Source: Parabacteroides distasonis ATCC 8503 (lineage in GTDB: Bacteria > Bacteroidota > Bacteroidia > Bacteroidales > Tannerellaceae). From it: a stretch of DNA of 64,000 bases. The stretch covers positions 2,007,501-2,071,500 of the forward strand of contig NC_009615.1 in assembly GCF_000012845.1 (NCBI RefSeq), written 5' to 3'. This document shows, one piece after another, positions 26,499-34,580 of the stretch (its first letter is position 1; each line of letters starts with the position of its first letter). The notes beneath the pieces were generated by a model. The model was given only the letters and a program-made list of their open reading frames with translations, did not search any database and had not been told where the DNA came from. A program made the position numbers and the translations under genes.

Positions 26499-27143
26499 TC
26501 AAAGCACGTAGCTTTTCAGCTTATTCATATCAACTATTTTCCCTTCCCGGGAAATAGCCCCTTCCTCTATCATTTCCGAGAAACTACGGGCCAATGAAGG
26601 ACGGGCCACTCCAAAATATTCCGAAAGCTCTGTTTGATTACGATCCTGCTTATAATGGTCTCCTTGAATACGTTTAAGTATATAGTAAGCCAGTTTACCT
26701 TTAATGGTCTTAATCGATAATAATTGAAGACGTTCAGAAAGAAATTGTGTTCGGTTGGCGTTAAAAGCCATATAGCTTTGAAGAAAATGCTCGTTTGTCG
26801 CCAGCAAACGCATCACCGCACTCTTAGGTATTAAAATGATCTCGCATTCCTCCAAGGCGATAACATCTACCGGGAAGCGATTATTTTCCGCAAACAAAAA
26901 TGCGGAGGCCAAAGGAGTAGGCGCCGATAAAGTCTCCACTTCCAGAATTGTCCCGCTTTCGGTGATCATCTCAGTCTTTACCCGTCCTTTACTCAATAGA
27001 TAAAGCGAAGATAAGGCATCTCCCTGACGAGCCACCCAGTCACCTTTCTTAAACGACCTTGTCGAATAATCCAACGAACTGAAAAGAGCGGTTTGCTCTT
27101 CCTCAGACAATTTTCCGCAAATAGGACACAAGCTCAGGTTCAT
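26499..27143 (-). CDS. Crp/Fnr family regulator, HcpR-like
   Basis: A 214-residue Crp/Fnr protein divergent from hcp. The N-terminus carries LCPICG; a cyclic-nucleotide-type sensor domain follows (about 25-125, with WVARQGDALSSLYLLSKGRVK) and a C-terminal winged helix (LSEYFGVARPSLARSFSEM, about 170-190). The gene order and a perfect 16-bp palindrome in the 114-bp shared intergenic region suggest an HcpR-type regulator. In other anaerobes, including Porphyromonas gingivalis, HcpR senses nitric oxide through haem and activates hcp. Haem binding cannot be shown from sequence. The palindrome lies 45-60 bp before its own ATG, so autoregulation is plausible. Confidence 0.8.
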   Translation of the reverse strand: MNLSLCPICGKLSEEEQTALFSSLDYSTRSFKKGDWVARQGDALSSLYLLSKGRVKTEMITESGTILEVETLSAPTPLASAFLFAENNRFPVDVIALEECEIILIPKSAVMRLLATNEHFLQSYMAFNANRTQFLSERLQLLSIKTIKGKLAYYILKRIQGDHYKQDRNQTELSEYFGVARPSLARSFSEMIEEGAISREGKIVDMNKLKSYVL

Positions 27144-27187
27144 AAAACTTCCTTTTGCGGATAAAGATAAAGAAAATAATCAAAGAG

Positions 27188-27203
27188 TGTAACAACTGTT
27201 ACA
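27188..27203. promoter_or_regulatory. Perfect Crp/Fnr-type operator between the HcpR-like gene and hcp
   Basis: TGTAACA-AC-TGTTACA is a perfect 16-bp palindrome with the size and half-site spacing of Crp/Fnr operators. Its centre is about 41.5 bp upstream of the start predicted from the hcp -7 box, the classic class II activator position. Confidence 0.65.
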
Positions 27204-27225
27204 GATTAAACGACCTTCTCCCCCC

Positions 27226-27233
27226 TACATTCG
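27226..27233 (+). promoter_or_regulatory. -7 box of hcp promoter
   Basis: TACATTCG, one mismatch from TAnnTTTG; no TTG at -33, consistent with an activator-dependent promoter. Confidence 0.45.
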
Positions 27234-27257
27234 CGATAAACTTTAAAAATAAAAGCT

Positions 27258-28904
27258 ATGTTCTGTTATCAATGTCAAGAAACCGCCCAAGGAAAGGGCT
27301 GCACATTAAAAGGTGTATGTGGTAAGACCGCCGAAGTGGCCGGATTACAAGATTTACTGATGTACTTAATGAAGGGAATCTCCAAATTAACAACGACTTT
27401 ACGCAAACAAGGCGTGGAATCATCCACGGCCAATAAGTTTATCGTAGACGGACTTTTCATGACCATCACAAACGCCAATTTCGATTCATCCAGGTTCGTC
27501 TCAAAGATCAAGGAAGCCTATCAGCTACGGGAGAACCTTCTCAACGAATTGCATCGACTGGGAATCCATCTTTCCTTAACCTGCGACTGTCTGACTTGGA
27601 AATCGGATAAAGTAGAGGAAATGGAGGTCAAAGCGAAAGAAGTAGGTATTCTTGCCACAGAAAACGAGGATATCCGTTCTCTATGCGAATTACTCACTTA
27701 TGGGGTTAAAGGTATGGCCGCCTACGTGGAGCACGCTTACAACCTAGGTTTCGAGGATACCAGCCTCTATGCCTTTATGCAAGATGCCTTGGTAGCGACG
27801 ACTCGATCAGACCTGACTGTCGCCGATTTAACCCAATGGGTACTTACCTGCGGCGAATACGGAGTAAAAGCCATGGCCTTATTAGATAAAGCGAATACTT
27901 CCACCTATGGCAACCCGGAAATTACGAAAGTGAATATCGGCGTAGGAAAGAACCCGGGTATACTTATCAGTGGGCACGACTTGAGAGACATTCAAGACTT
28001 GCTGGAACAAACCGAAGGTACAGGCATAGATGTCTATACACATGGCGAGATGCTTCCCGCACATTATTACCCGGCTTTCAAGAAGTATAAGCATTTTGTA
28101 GGAAACTACGGTAGCGCCTGGTGGAAACAAACATCCGATTTCGAGACATTCAATGGAGTTATCCTGTTTACGACCAACTGCCTTGTCCCTCCCCGTTCTT
28201 CCGCCACTTATGCCGATCGGGTCTATACGACCGGCTCTACCGGGTTCGAAGGATTCCCACATATCGCCGATCGTAAGCCCGGAGGCTCTAAGGATTTCTC
28301 TGCGTTAATCGAACACGCAAAGAAATGCGCCCCTCCAACGGAAATCGAACACGGGGAAATCATCGGTGGATTCGCTCATGAGCAGGTATTCCAATTAGCC
28401 GACAAGGTTATCGATGCCGTAAAATCAGGAGCGATACGTAAATTCTTTGTCATGGCAGGTTGCGACGGAAGAATGAAGAGCCGTAGCTACTATACCGAAT
28501 TCGCCGAGAAATTACCGAAAGATACCGTCATATTAACCGCCGGTTGTGCCAAATATCGTTACAACAAACTGCCTTTGGGGGAGATCAGAGGTATTCCACG
28601 GGTATTAGATGCCGGACAATGTAATGACAGTTACTCATTGGTGATGATCGCCCTCAAGTTAAAAGAGATCTTCGGGCTGGATGATGTCAATGAATTACCT
28701 ATCGCATACAATATCGCATGGTACGAGCAAAAAGCGGTAATCGTATTACTCGCCCTACTCTACCTAGGCGTAAAAAACATTCACTTAGGACCGACATTGC
28801 CAGCGTTCTTGTCGCCGAATGTAGCCAAAGTATTGGTCGATAATTTCGGGATCGCCGGAATAGGTAGTGTAGACGAAGACATGGAACTATTTCTAGGAAA
28901 GTAA
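27258..28904 (+). CDS. hcp: Hydroxylamine reductase (hybrid cluster protein)
   Basis: A 548-residue cytoplasmic Fe-S protein of the nitrosative stress response. Hcp reduces hydroxylamine to ammonia in vitro and acts as an NO reductase or trans-nitrosylase in other bacteria. The N-terminal cluster motif is Cys3, Cys6, Cys15, Cys21 (C-x2-C-x8-C-x5-C). Ligands of the hybrid cluster are suggested by [23 protein letters not shown] and [10 protein letters not shown]. Length matches the class found in anaerobes. No hcr reductase gene is adjacent. It is divergent from an HcpR-like regulator with a palindromic operator between them. The pyridoxamine kinase gene follows by 55 bp. Confidence 0.95.
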   Translation: MFCYQCQETAQGKGCTLKGVCGKTAEVAGLQDLLMYLMKGISKLTTTLRKQGVESSTANKFIVDGLFMTITNANFDSSRFVSKIKEAYQLRENLLNELHRLGIHLSLTCDCLTWKSDKVEEMEVKAKEVGILATENEDIRSLCELLTYGVKGMAAYVEHAYNLGFEDTSLYAFMQDALVATTRSDLTVADLTQWVLTCGEYGVKAMALLDKANTSTYGNPEITKVNIGVGKNPGILISGHDLRDIQDLLEQTEGTGIDVYTHGEMLPAHYYPAFKKYKHFVGNYGSAWWKQTSDFETFNGVILFTTNCLVPPRSSATYADRVYTTGSTGFEGFPHIADRKPGGSKDFSALIEHAKKCAPPTEIEHGEIIGGFAHEQVFQLADKVIDAVKSGAIRKFFVMAGCDGRMKSRSYYTEFAEKLPKDTVILTAGCAKYRYNKLPLGEIRGIPRVLDAGQCNDSYSLVMIALKLKEIFGLDDVNELPIAYNIAWYEQKAVIVLLALLYLGVKNIHLGPTLPAFLSPNVAKVLVDNFGIAGIGSVDEDMELFLGK

Positions 28905-28959
28905 AATAAACCTTTACCGATCCGCTCTTGTTTTCCTATCACATTTTAATCGATTCAAG

Positions 28960-29817
28960 ATGAATAAGGAACAACAAAAAAGAGTAGCCGCCATTCATGA
29001 CCTATCGGGATTCGGCAAATGTTCATTGACAGTTGCCCTCCCGATCCTCTCGGCGGCAGGAATAGAGACAAGCGCCTTACCTACGGCCATACTTTCTACA
29101 CACACAGGAGGTATTCTCGGCTATACATATAGAGACTTGACGGAAGATATGCGTCCGTTCATGAAGCATTGGAAAGAATTAGATATCCGTTTCGACGCCG
29201 TCTACAGCGGCTTTCTTGGATCTTTCGAGCAATTAGATATCGTAAAAGAGTTCTTCTCCCTTTTCAAGCGGGAAGATAACCTGATTCTAGTCGATCCTGT
29301 CATGGGCGATAACGGAGAACTGTACAAGATCTTCACCCCTAAATTTGCGAAAGGAATGAGATCCCTTTGTGAAAGAGCGGATATTATCGTGCCGAACCTG
29401 ACGGAGGCCGCATTATTGTTGGGCGAACCCTACCAAGCAGGTCCCTATACCAAAGCTTATATCGATGGTATTTTACATAAGCTAAGTCAGCTAGGCCCTA
29501 AGCAAGTTGTCTTGACCGGTGTCTATTTCGACGAGAAAGAACTGGGAGCCGCCACTTTCGATATGGAACGAAATGCGACAGAGTATGTTTTAACAGAGAA
29601 AATACCCGGTTATTATCATGGTACGGGAGATGTTTTCGCAAGTGCTTTACTGTCCGGTTTGTTAAATAATTTCAACTTGGAGAGATCTGCGGAAATAGCC
29701 GTTCGCTTCACGGCAGAAAGTATTCTTCGAACATTCAAGGCGCAAACGGATTATCGCTTTGGCGTGAACTTCGAACAATCCATTCCGGATTTACTAAAAG
29801 AACTGAAACTGATATAA
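28960..29817 (+). CDS. Pyridoxamine/pyridoxal kinase
   Basis: A 285-residue ribokinase-fold kinase of the PdxK/PdxY group, phosphorylating B6 vitamers for the PLP salvage pathway. Signatures are HDLSGFGKCSLTVALPILSAAG near the N-terminus, the substrate segment LPTAILSTHTGG, VDPVMGDNGELY (about 111-122), NLTEAALLLG and the anion-hole/catalytic GTGDVFASALLSG near 227. It is 55 bp after hcp and 49 bp before the ketopantoate-reductase-like gene on the same strand, so hcp and the vitamin genes may share transcripts, though no functional tie is evident. PdxK versus PdxY cannot be separated here. Confidence 0.9.
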   Translation: MNKEQQKRVAAIHDLSGFGKCSLTVALPILSAAGIETSALPTAILSTHTGGILGYTYRDLTEDMRPFMKHWKELDIRFDAVYSGFLGSFEQLDIVKEFFSLFKREDNLILVDPVMGDNGELYKIFTPKFAKGMRSLCERADIIVPNLTEAALLLGEPYQAGPYTKAYIDGILHKLSQLGPKQVVLTGVYFDEKELGAATFDMERNATEYVLTEKIPGYYHGTGDVFASALLSGLLNNFNLERSAEIAVRFTAESILRTFKAQTDYRFGVNFEQSIPDLLKELKLI

Positions 29818-29866
29818 ATGAGAGCCTTTTTTTTCTCATATTTGCAAATAAAAGGAATATAATAGT

Positions 29867-30805
29867 ATGGCTAAATTAAGAATAGCGTTTTCTGGTATCG
29901 GTGCGGTGGGTGGTTATTACGGAGGTATGGTCGCCGCCCGCTATCAAGGAACAATAAAAGCAGATATCTTTTTTATCGCCCGTGGAGAAAATCTAAAGGC
30001 TATCCGTGAAAAAGGTTTACAAATGCAACTAGGCATCCGGACAATCCATACGGCTCCGGCACTAGCCACCGATAATCCCGCCGAGATAGGGCCGGTAGAC
30101 TACCTTTTCTGTTGTACAAAAAGTTACGATCTAGAAGAAAACATCCAGCAGCTAAAGCCTGTTATCGGACCTAAGACCGTTATCATCCCCTTGCTAAACG
30201 GATTGGATATCGAAGAACGAATCCATAATATACTACCCGGACAAGAGGTCTGGAAAGGATGTGTTTATATCGGTTCCCGCTTGACAGAGCCGGGTGTTGT
30301 CGAGAAATTCTCCTTGAAGGAACGTATTTTCTTCGGCAACAAAGATGCAAACAAAGATAAGCAAACCGAGTTGCTTAAATTACTTATGTATGCCCGGTTA
30401 AACGCTTTTAATCCAGCGGATATAGACCTACGCATCTGGAAGAAATTCTTCATGATCTCTACGGCGGCTACGGCTACGAGTTTCTTCAACCAGCCCATTG
30501 ATGAAGTACTAGCCCAACATATTGATCTATTCATCGCTTTGGGTACGGAATTAAAAAGCGTAGCGGAGGCTATGGGAGTCAGTTTACCCGATGACATCGT
30601 CTATACTTCCATCGAGACGCAAAAGATGATGCCGGCCGGCTCCACGACTTCCATGCATAGTGATTTTCTCGCCGGGAAAAAAACAGAGTTGGAAACATTG
30701 ACCGGATATGTTATTCGTCAAGCGGAGAAGCTCGGCGTTGATGTCCCTACTTATCGATTTATGTATAACGGATTGTCTTTTTATCCCTATCCGAAAAATC
30801 AGTAA
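29867..30805 (+). CDS. Ketopantoate reductase family protein
   Basis: A 312-residue NADP-dependent dehydrogenase of the ApbA/PanE family, reducing 2-dehydropantoate to pantoate for pantothenate and CoA synthesis if it is the canonical enzyme. The Rossmann motif is FSGIGAVGGYYGG (about 8-20). The C-terminal all-helical ApbA_C domain starts near 185 with DIDLRIWKKFFMISTAATAT, including the Lys of the catalytic helix. Length is close to PanE (about 300). Gene position beside tag and a B6 kinase rather than panBC leaves open that it is a paralogue acting on another 2-keto acid. Confidence 0.8.
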   Translation: MAKLRIAFSGIGAVGGYYGGMVAARYQGTIKADIFFIARGENLKAIREKGLQMQLGIRTIHTAPALATDNPAEIGPVDYLFCCTKSYDLEENIQQLKPVIGPKTVIIPLLNGLDIEERIHNILPGQEVWKGCVYIGSRLTEPGVVEKFSLKERIFFGNKDANKDKQTELLKLLMYARLNAFNPADIDLRIWKKFFMISTAATATSFFNQPIDEVLAQHIDLFIALGTELKSVAEAMGVSLPDDIVYTSIETQKMMPAGSTTSMHSDFLAGKKTELETLTGYVIRQAEKLGVDVPTYRFMYNGLSFYPYPKNQ

Positions 30806-30816
30806 TATCATACATT

Positions 30817-31389
30817 ATGGAAGATCTAATAAACGGGCGTTGCGGTTGGTGCGGAACTGACGAGTTGTATATGGCGTACCACGATCAAGAGTGGGGAAAG
30901 TTGGTGACTGACGATAAAACACTGTTCGAGTTTCTTGTATTGGAAAGCTCTCAAGCCGGATTGAGTTGGATAACAATCCTTCGGAAGCGTGAGGGATATC
31001 GTAAGGCTTTTTGTGACTTCGACACCGAACGGGTAGCGCAAATGACCGATGAGGATGTTGAACGGTTGATGCGGTTTGAGGGTATCGTGAAAAACCGCCA
31101 GAAAATCAAATCCACAATCACAAACGCAAGGCTGTTCCTCGCCATACAAAAGGAGTTCGGCAGCTTTTACAATTACACCCTGTCATTCTTTCCCGACAGA
31201 AAACCGATTATCAACACATTCCGGTCATTGAGCGAGATCCCTGTCACGTCGCCTGAATCCGAAGCCATGAGCAAGGACATGAAGAAGAGGGGCTTCAAAT
31301 TCTTCGGACCTACAATTTGTTACGCCCACCTACAGGCTTCGGGATTTATCAATGATCATCTGATAGACTGCGTTTGCAGGAAAGGATAA
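30817..31389 (+). CDS. tag: DNA-3-methyladenine glycosylase I
   Basis: Base-excision repair enzyme removing 3-methyladenine. 190 residues, as usual. The start has the family signature RCGWCGTDELYMAYHDQEWG, and the structural zinc ligands are recognisable: Cys9 and His22 near the N-terminus, His181 and Cys185 near the C-terminus. The substrate-pocket segment SSQAGLSWITILRKREGYRKAF follows. It begins 11 bp after the ketopantoate-reductase-like gene, in the same transcript. A large hairpin separates it from the convergent manA. Confidence 0.92.
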   Translation: MEDLINGRCGWCGTDELYMAYHDQEWGKLVTDDKTLFEFLVLESSQAGLSWITILRKREGYRKAFCDFDTERVAQMTDEDVERLMRFEGIVKNRQKIKSTITNARLFLAIQKEFGSFYNYTLSFFPDRKPIINTFRSLSEIPVTSPESEAMSKDMKKRGFKFFGPTICYAHLQASGFINDHLIDCVCRKG

Positions 31390-31439
31390 TAAAAAGGGGA
31401 TGTGTCAAAAGTCCGGTTTATTAGATTTGACACACCCCC
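31390..31439. terminator. Terminator between tag and manA
   Basis: Stem GGGG-x-TGTGTCAAA / TTTGACACA-x-CCCC with a 15-nt loop. On the minus strand it is followed by TTTTTATTAT, so it best terminates glgB-manA, and it probably also stops tag transcription. Confidence 0.65.
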
Positions 31440-31463
31440 TCATTATTATTTAGCGCATCGATC

Positions 31464-32441
31464 TTATTGACCGATATAAGTCTCCATGAACTTAGCGCCC
31501 GGAGCCGGAGAGATGGTTATTACCTCCGTGTCCGCAGGGATCAAGACAGTTTGACCTTGGTGTACAAAGATCTCGTTTCCTTTATTATCACGGATGGAAG
31601 CCTTGCCTGCCATACAGATATAAACGACAAAAGAATCCAGTTCCGAGAAATTACGAACCATAATCGTATCCAGATCCAAAAGGTTTGTCGTGAAATACTT
31701 ACAGTCCGCCAACTCTACCGTGGCATTCGTATGACCTTTGTAGTGAGTACGGTAATCCGGATACAACGTATAATCGATCGCGTCTTTCGCCAATTCCGTA
31801 TGCAGCTCACGGCCATTACCGTTCGCATCTTTACGGTTGTAATCGTAAATACGATACGTGATATTACTAGTCTGCTGGATCTCTGCGATAAAACAACCCG
31901 CTCCGATCGCATGCACACGTCCCGCCGGCAAGAAAAATACATCACCTTCATTTACGTCGTAACGTTGAAGCACATCCATGATCGTATTGTTCTCCACCCG
32001 TTTCACGTATTCCTCTGCGTCGATTTGCTCAGAGAAACCGGAATATAGGCCAGCGCCTTTCTCCGCCTTGATCACATACCACATCTCCGTCTTACCGAAA
32101 GAGTTGTGGCGCTTTTTCGCCAGCTCATCGTCCGGGTGAACTTGAATAGATAAATTATCACGGGCATCGATAAACTTGATTAGCAACGGGAAAGTCGTCC
32201 CGAATCTCTCCATCACCTTCTCTCCCAGCAACTCCTTGCCATAAGAGCGGATCAACTCATCCAAAGACTTGCCTTCCAACTCGCCATTATCGACAATAGA
32301 ATAATTTCCCTCAACATGAGAAAGCTCCCAGCTCTCGCCTACACCATTCTCAACCGGAGTAATACCCTTAAACGGGCAGATATCTGAACCGCCCCAAATC
32401 ACCTTCTTGAGGATCGGCTTAAATGTAAATGGATATAACAT
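31464..32441 (-). CDS. manA: Type I mannose-6-phosphate isomerase
   Basis: Zinc cupin enzyme interconverting mannose-6-P and fructose-6-P, feeding GDP-mannose and fucose synthesis or mannose use. 325 residues, the short class I form common in Bacteroidetes and Firmicutes. N-terminal YPFTFKPILKKVIWGG is typical. Zinc ligands are indicated by SIQVHPDDELAKK (about 98-110), FGKTEMWYVI and the VHAIGAGCFIAEIQQTS segment. It lies 22 bp downstream of glgB, so the two are cotranscribed, linking hexose-phosphate exchange with glycogen branching. Confidence 0.92.
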   Translation of the reverse strand: MLYPFTFKPILKKVIWGGSDICPFKGITPVENGVGESWELSHVEGNYSIVDNGELEGKSLDELIRSYGKELLGEKVMERFGTTFPLLIKFIDARDNLSIQVHPDDELAKKRHNSFGKTEMWYVIKAEKGAGLYSGFSEQIDAEEYVKRVENNTIMDVLQRYDVNEGDVFFLPAGRVHAIGAGCFIAEIQQTSNITYRIYDYNRKDANGNGRELHTELAKDAIDYTLYPDYRTHYKGHTNATVELADCKYFTTNLLDLDTIMVRNFSELDSFVVYICMAGKASIRDNKGNEIFVHQGQTVLIPADTEVITISPAPGAKFMETYIGQ

Positions 32442-32463
32442 AACGTGTTTTGTGTATAGAGTT

Positions 32464-34482
32464 TTACTTTTTGACCTTCACTTTCCTTAATACGACGGCG
32501 CTACGTGCCGGGATATAAAGTTTCAGCCATTCTTTCTTTTCTTTCTTATATAACGGATCAAATTGCGTGAAATGCCTTATGGTATCATCAGCCAAGCCAA
32601 ACCCCCCGAAACGGGTAGCGTCAGTGTTCAATACGACCTCATATTCTCCCTTCGGAACCAAGAAACCGTAATCCGTGAACGATTTCGTCGGGCTAAAGTT
32701 GAACACAAAAACCAAGTCTTTACGCATATAAGCCAATATCTGATCGCCATCATTATCCCAAACCTTCTGGATAGGGGTATCTTGGAAATTCTTCACATCC
32801 CCGATCAATTCCAACATCTCACGGTCGAAATCGCCCAAGAAATGGTACTTCAAATCCAAGTTGTCCACCAAATTCCATTGGCGGCGAGCGTATTTATAAG
32901 ACCATCCATTGCCCTCCCTTGGGAAGTCGATCCACTCCGGATGCCCAAACTCATTTCCCATGAAGTTCAGATAACCGCCATTAATGGTAGAAGCCGTAAC
33001 CAAACGGATCATCTTATGCAAGGCGATACCTCTATCTACCATGAAATTATGGTCATCTTTTTGCATATGCCAATACATATCGGCGTCGATCAAGCGGAAG
33101 ATGATCGTCTTATCACCCACCAAGGCTTGATCGTGGCTCTCGGCATAACTGATCGTCTTCTCATCGGCACGACGGTTCGTCGTCTCCCACCAGATCGAAG
33201 ACGGATGCCAATCCTCATCCTTCTTTTCCTTGATCGTCTTGATCCAATAATCCGGGATGTTCATGGCCATGCGATAATCAAAGCCATAACCACCATCTTC
33301 GACCTTGGCTGCCAAACCCGGCATGCCACTCACCTCCTCGGCGATCGTTATAGCGCCCGGATTCACCTCATGGATCAATTTATTGGCCAAGGTTAGATAA
33401 GCGATAGCGTCGCCATCTTGGTGGCCATTAAAATAATCGCCGTAATTACAGAAAGCCTCGCCCAAGCCATGGCTGTAGTAAAGCATGGAGGTCACGCCGT
33501 CGAAACGGAAACCATCGAACTTATACTCCTCCAGCCAGAACTTACAATTCGACAATAAGAAATGAAGCACCTCGTTCTTTCCATAATTGAAGCACAGGGA
33601 ATCCCATGCCGGATGCTCACGGCGTTCGCCACTCAGGAAATATTGGTCATACGAACCGTCAAAGCGGCCTAATCCCTCCACCTCGTTCTTTACGGCGTGG
33701 CTATGTACGATGTCCATGATCACGGCGATACCCATCCCGTGCGCCTCGTCGATCAGTTGTTTCAACTCGTCCGGCGTACCGAAACGGGAAGAGGCAGCGA
33801 AGAAGCTACTTACGTGATAGCCGAACGATCCATAATAAGGATGTTCTTGTATAGCCATGATCTGAATGGCGTTATAACCATCCTTCGCTACACGAGGCAA
33901 TATATTTTGACGGAATTCATTATACGTCCCCACCTTCTCCTCGTTAGTGCTCATACCGATATGGCACTCGTAGATCAAAAGGGGAGACTTCTTAGGTTTG
34001 AATCGTTTATTCTTGAATTTATAAGGTTTCTCCGGGTTCCATACTTGAGCGCTAAATATCTTAGATTGCTCATCTTGCACCACCCGGCGAGTCCATGCGG
34101 GAATACGTTCTCCGCTACCGCCGTCCCACTCGACCAGCAACTTAAACAAGTCCTCATGACACATCTGCGCATCGGTCAAAGCGATCTCCCATATGCCATT
34201 CGCCTTACGTTTAAGCTTGTATTTATTATCTTTCTGCCATCCGTTGAATGTTCCGATCAAATAAATAGCGGTAGCATTCGGCGCCCATTCACGGAACACC
34301 CAGCCTTTCGTGGTTTTGTGTAACCCAAAATAAAGATATCCGGAAGCCATCTCGGATAAAGTTAGTTTACCATTATTCGTCAAGCTCTTTTCTTTATCAA
34401 TCACGTATTGATACCGGCCTTCTATAGCCGCCTCATAAGGGGCCAGCCACGGGTCATTTTTTATCAGATTTAGAGACTCCAT
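32464..34482 (-). CDS. glgB: 1,4-alpha-glucan branching enzyme
   Basis: A 672-residue GH13 enzyme forming alpha-1,6 branches in glycogen. It has an N-terminal CBM48 module (about 35-135, GWVFREWAPNATAIYLIGTFNGW) and then the catalytic barrel with VIMDIVHSHA (region I), DGFRFDGVTSM containing the nucleophile Asp (region II), AEEVSGMPG containing the acid/base Glu (region III) and YAESHDQAL (region IV). A C-terminal all-beta domain ends the protein. It is shorter than E. coli GlgB, lacking the extra N-module, and closest to the eukaryotic-like branching enzymes of Bacteroidetes. A -7 box TATCTTTG is at 34507-34514. It is cotranscribed with manA. Confidence 0.93.
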   Translation of the reverse strand: MESLNLIKNDPWLAPYEAAIEGRYQYVIDKEKSLTNNGKLTLSEMASGYLYFGLHKTTKGWVFREWAPNATAIYLIGTFNGWQKDNKYKLKRKANGIWEIALTDAQMCHEDLFKLLVEWDGGSGERIPAWTRRVVQDEQSKIFSAQVWNPEKPYKFKNKRFKPKKSPLLIYECHIGMSTNEEKVGTYNEFRQNILPRVAKDGYNAIQIMAIQEHPYYGSFGYHVSSFFAASSRFGTPDELKQLIDEAHGMGIAVIMDIVHSHAVKNEVEGLGRFDGSYDQYFLSGERREHPAWDSLCFNYGKNEVLHFLLSNCKFWLEEYKFDGFRFDGVTSMLYYSHGLGEAFCNYGDYFNGHQDGDAIAYLTLANKLIHEVNPGAITIAEEVSGMPGLAAKVEDGGYGFDYRMAMNIPDYWIKTIKEKKDEDWHPSSIWWETTNRRADEKTISYAESHDQALVGDKTIIFRLIDADMYWHMQKDDHNFMVDRGIALHKMIRLVTASTINGGYLNFMGNEFGHPEWIDFPREGNGWSYKYARRQWNLVDNLDLKYHFLGDFDREMLELIGDVKNFQDTPIQKVWDNDGDQILAYMRKDLVFVFNFSPTKSFTDYGFLVPKGEYEVVLNTDATRFGGFGLADDTIRHFTQFDPLYKKEKKEWLKLYIPARSAVVLRKVKVKK

Positions 34483-34533
34483 GATTTATTATAATTTGGT
34501 TCTCGGCAAAGATAAAAGAAAAAAACATACCCA

Positions 34534-34563
34534 TTGATAATATTAGGATATTTCTTATATTCG
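34534..34563 (+). promoter_or_regulatory. Promoter of the second antiporter gene
   Basis: TTG (34534-34536), 19-bp spacer, TATATTCG (34556-34563; one mismatch), 18 bp before the ATG. Confidence 0.55.
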
Positions 34564-34580
34564 CGGTAAACCGTATAAAG

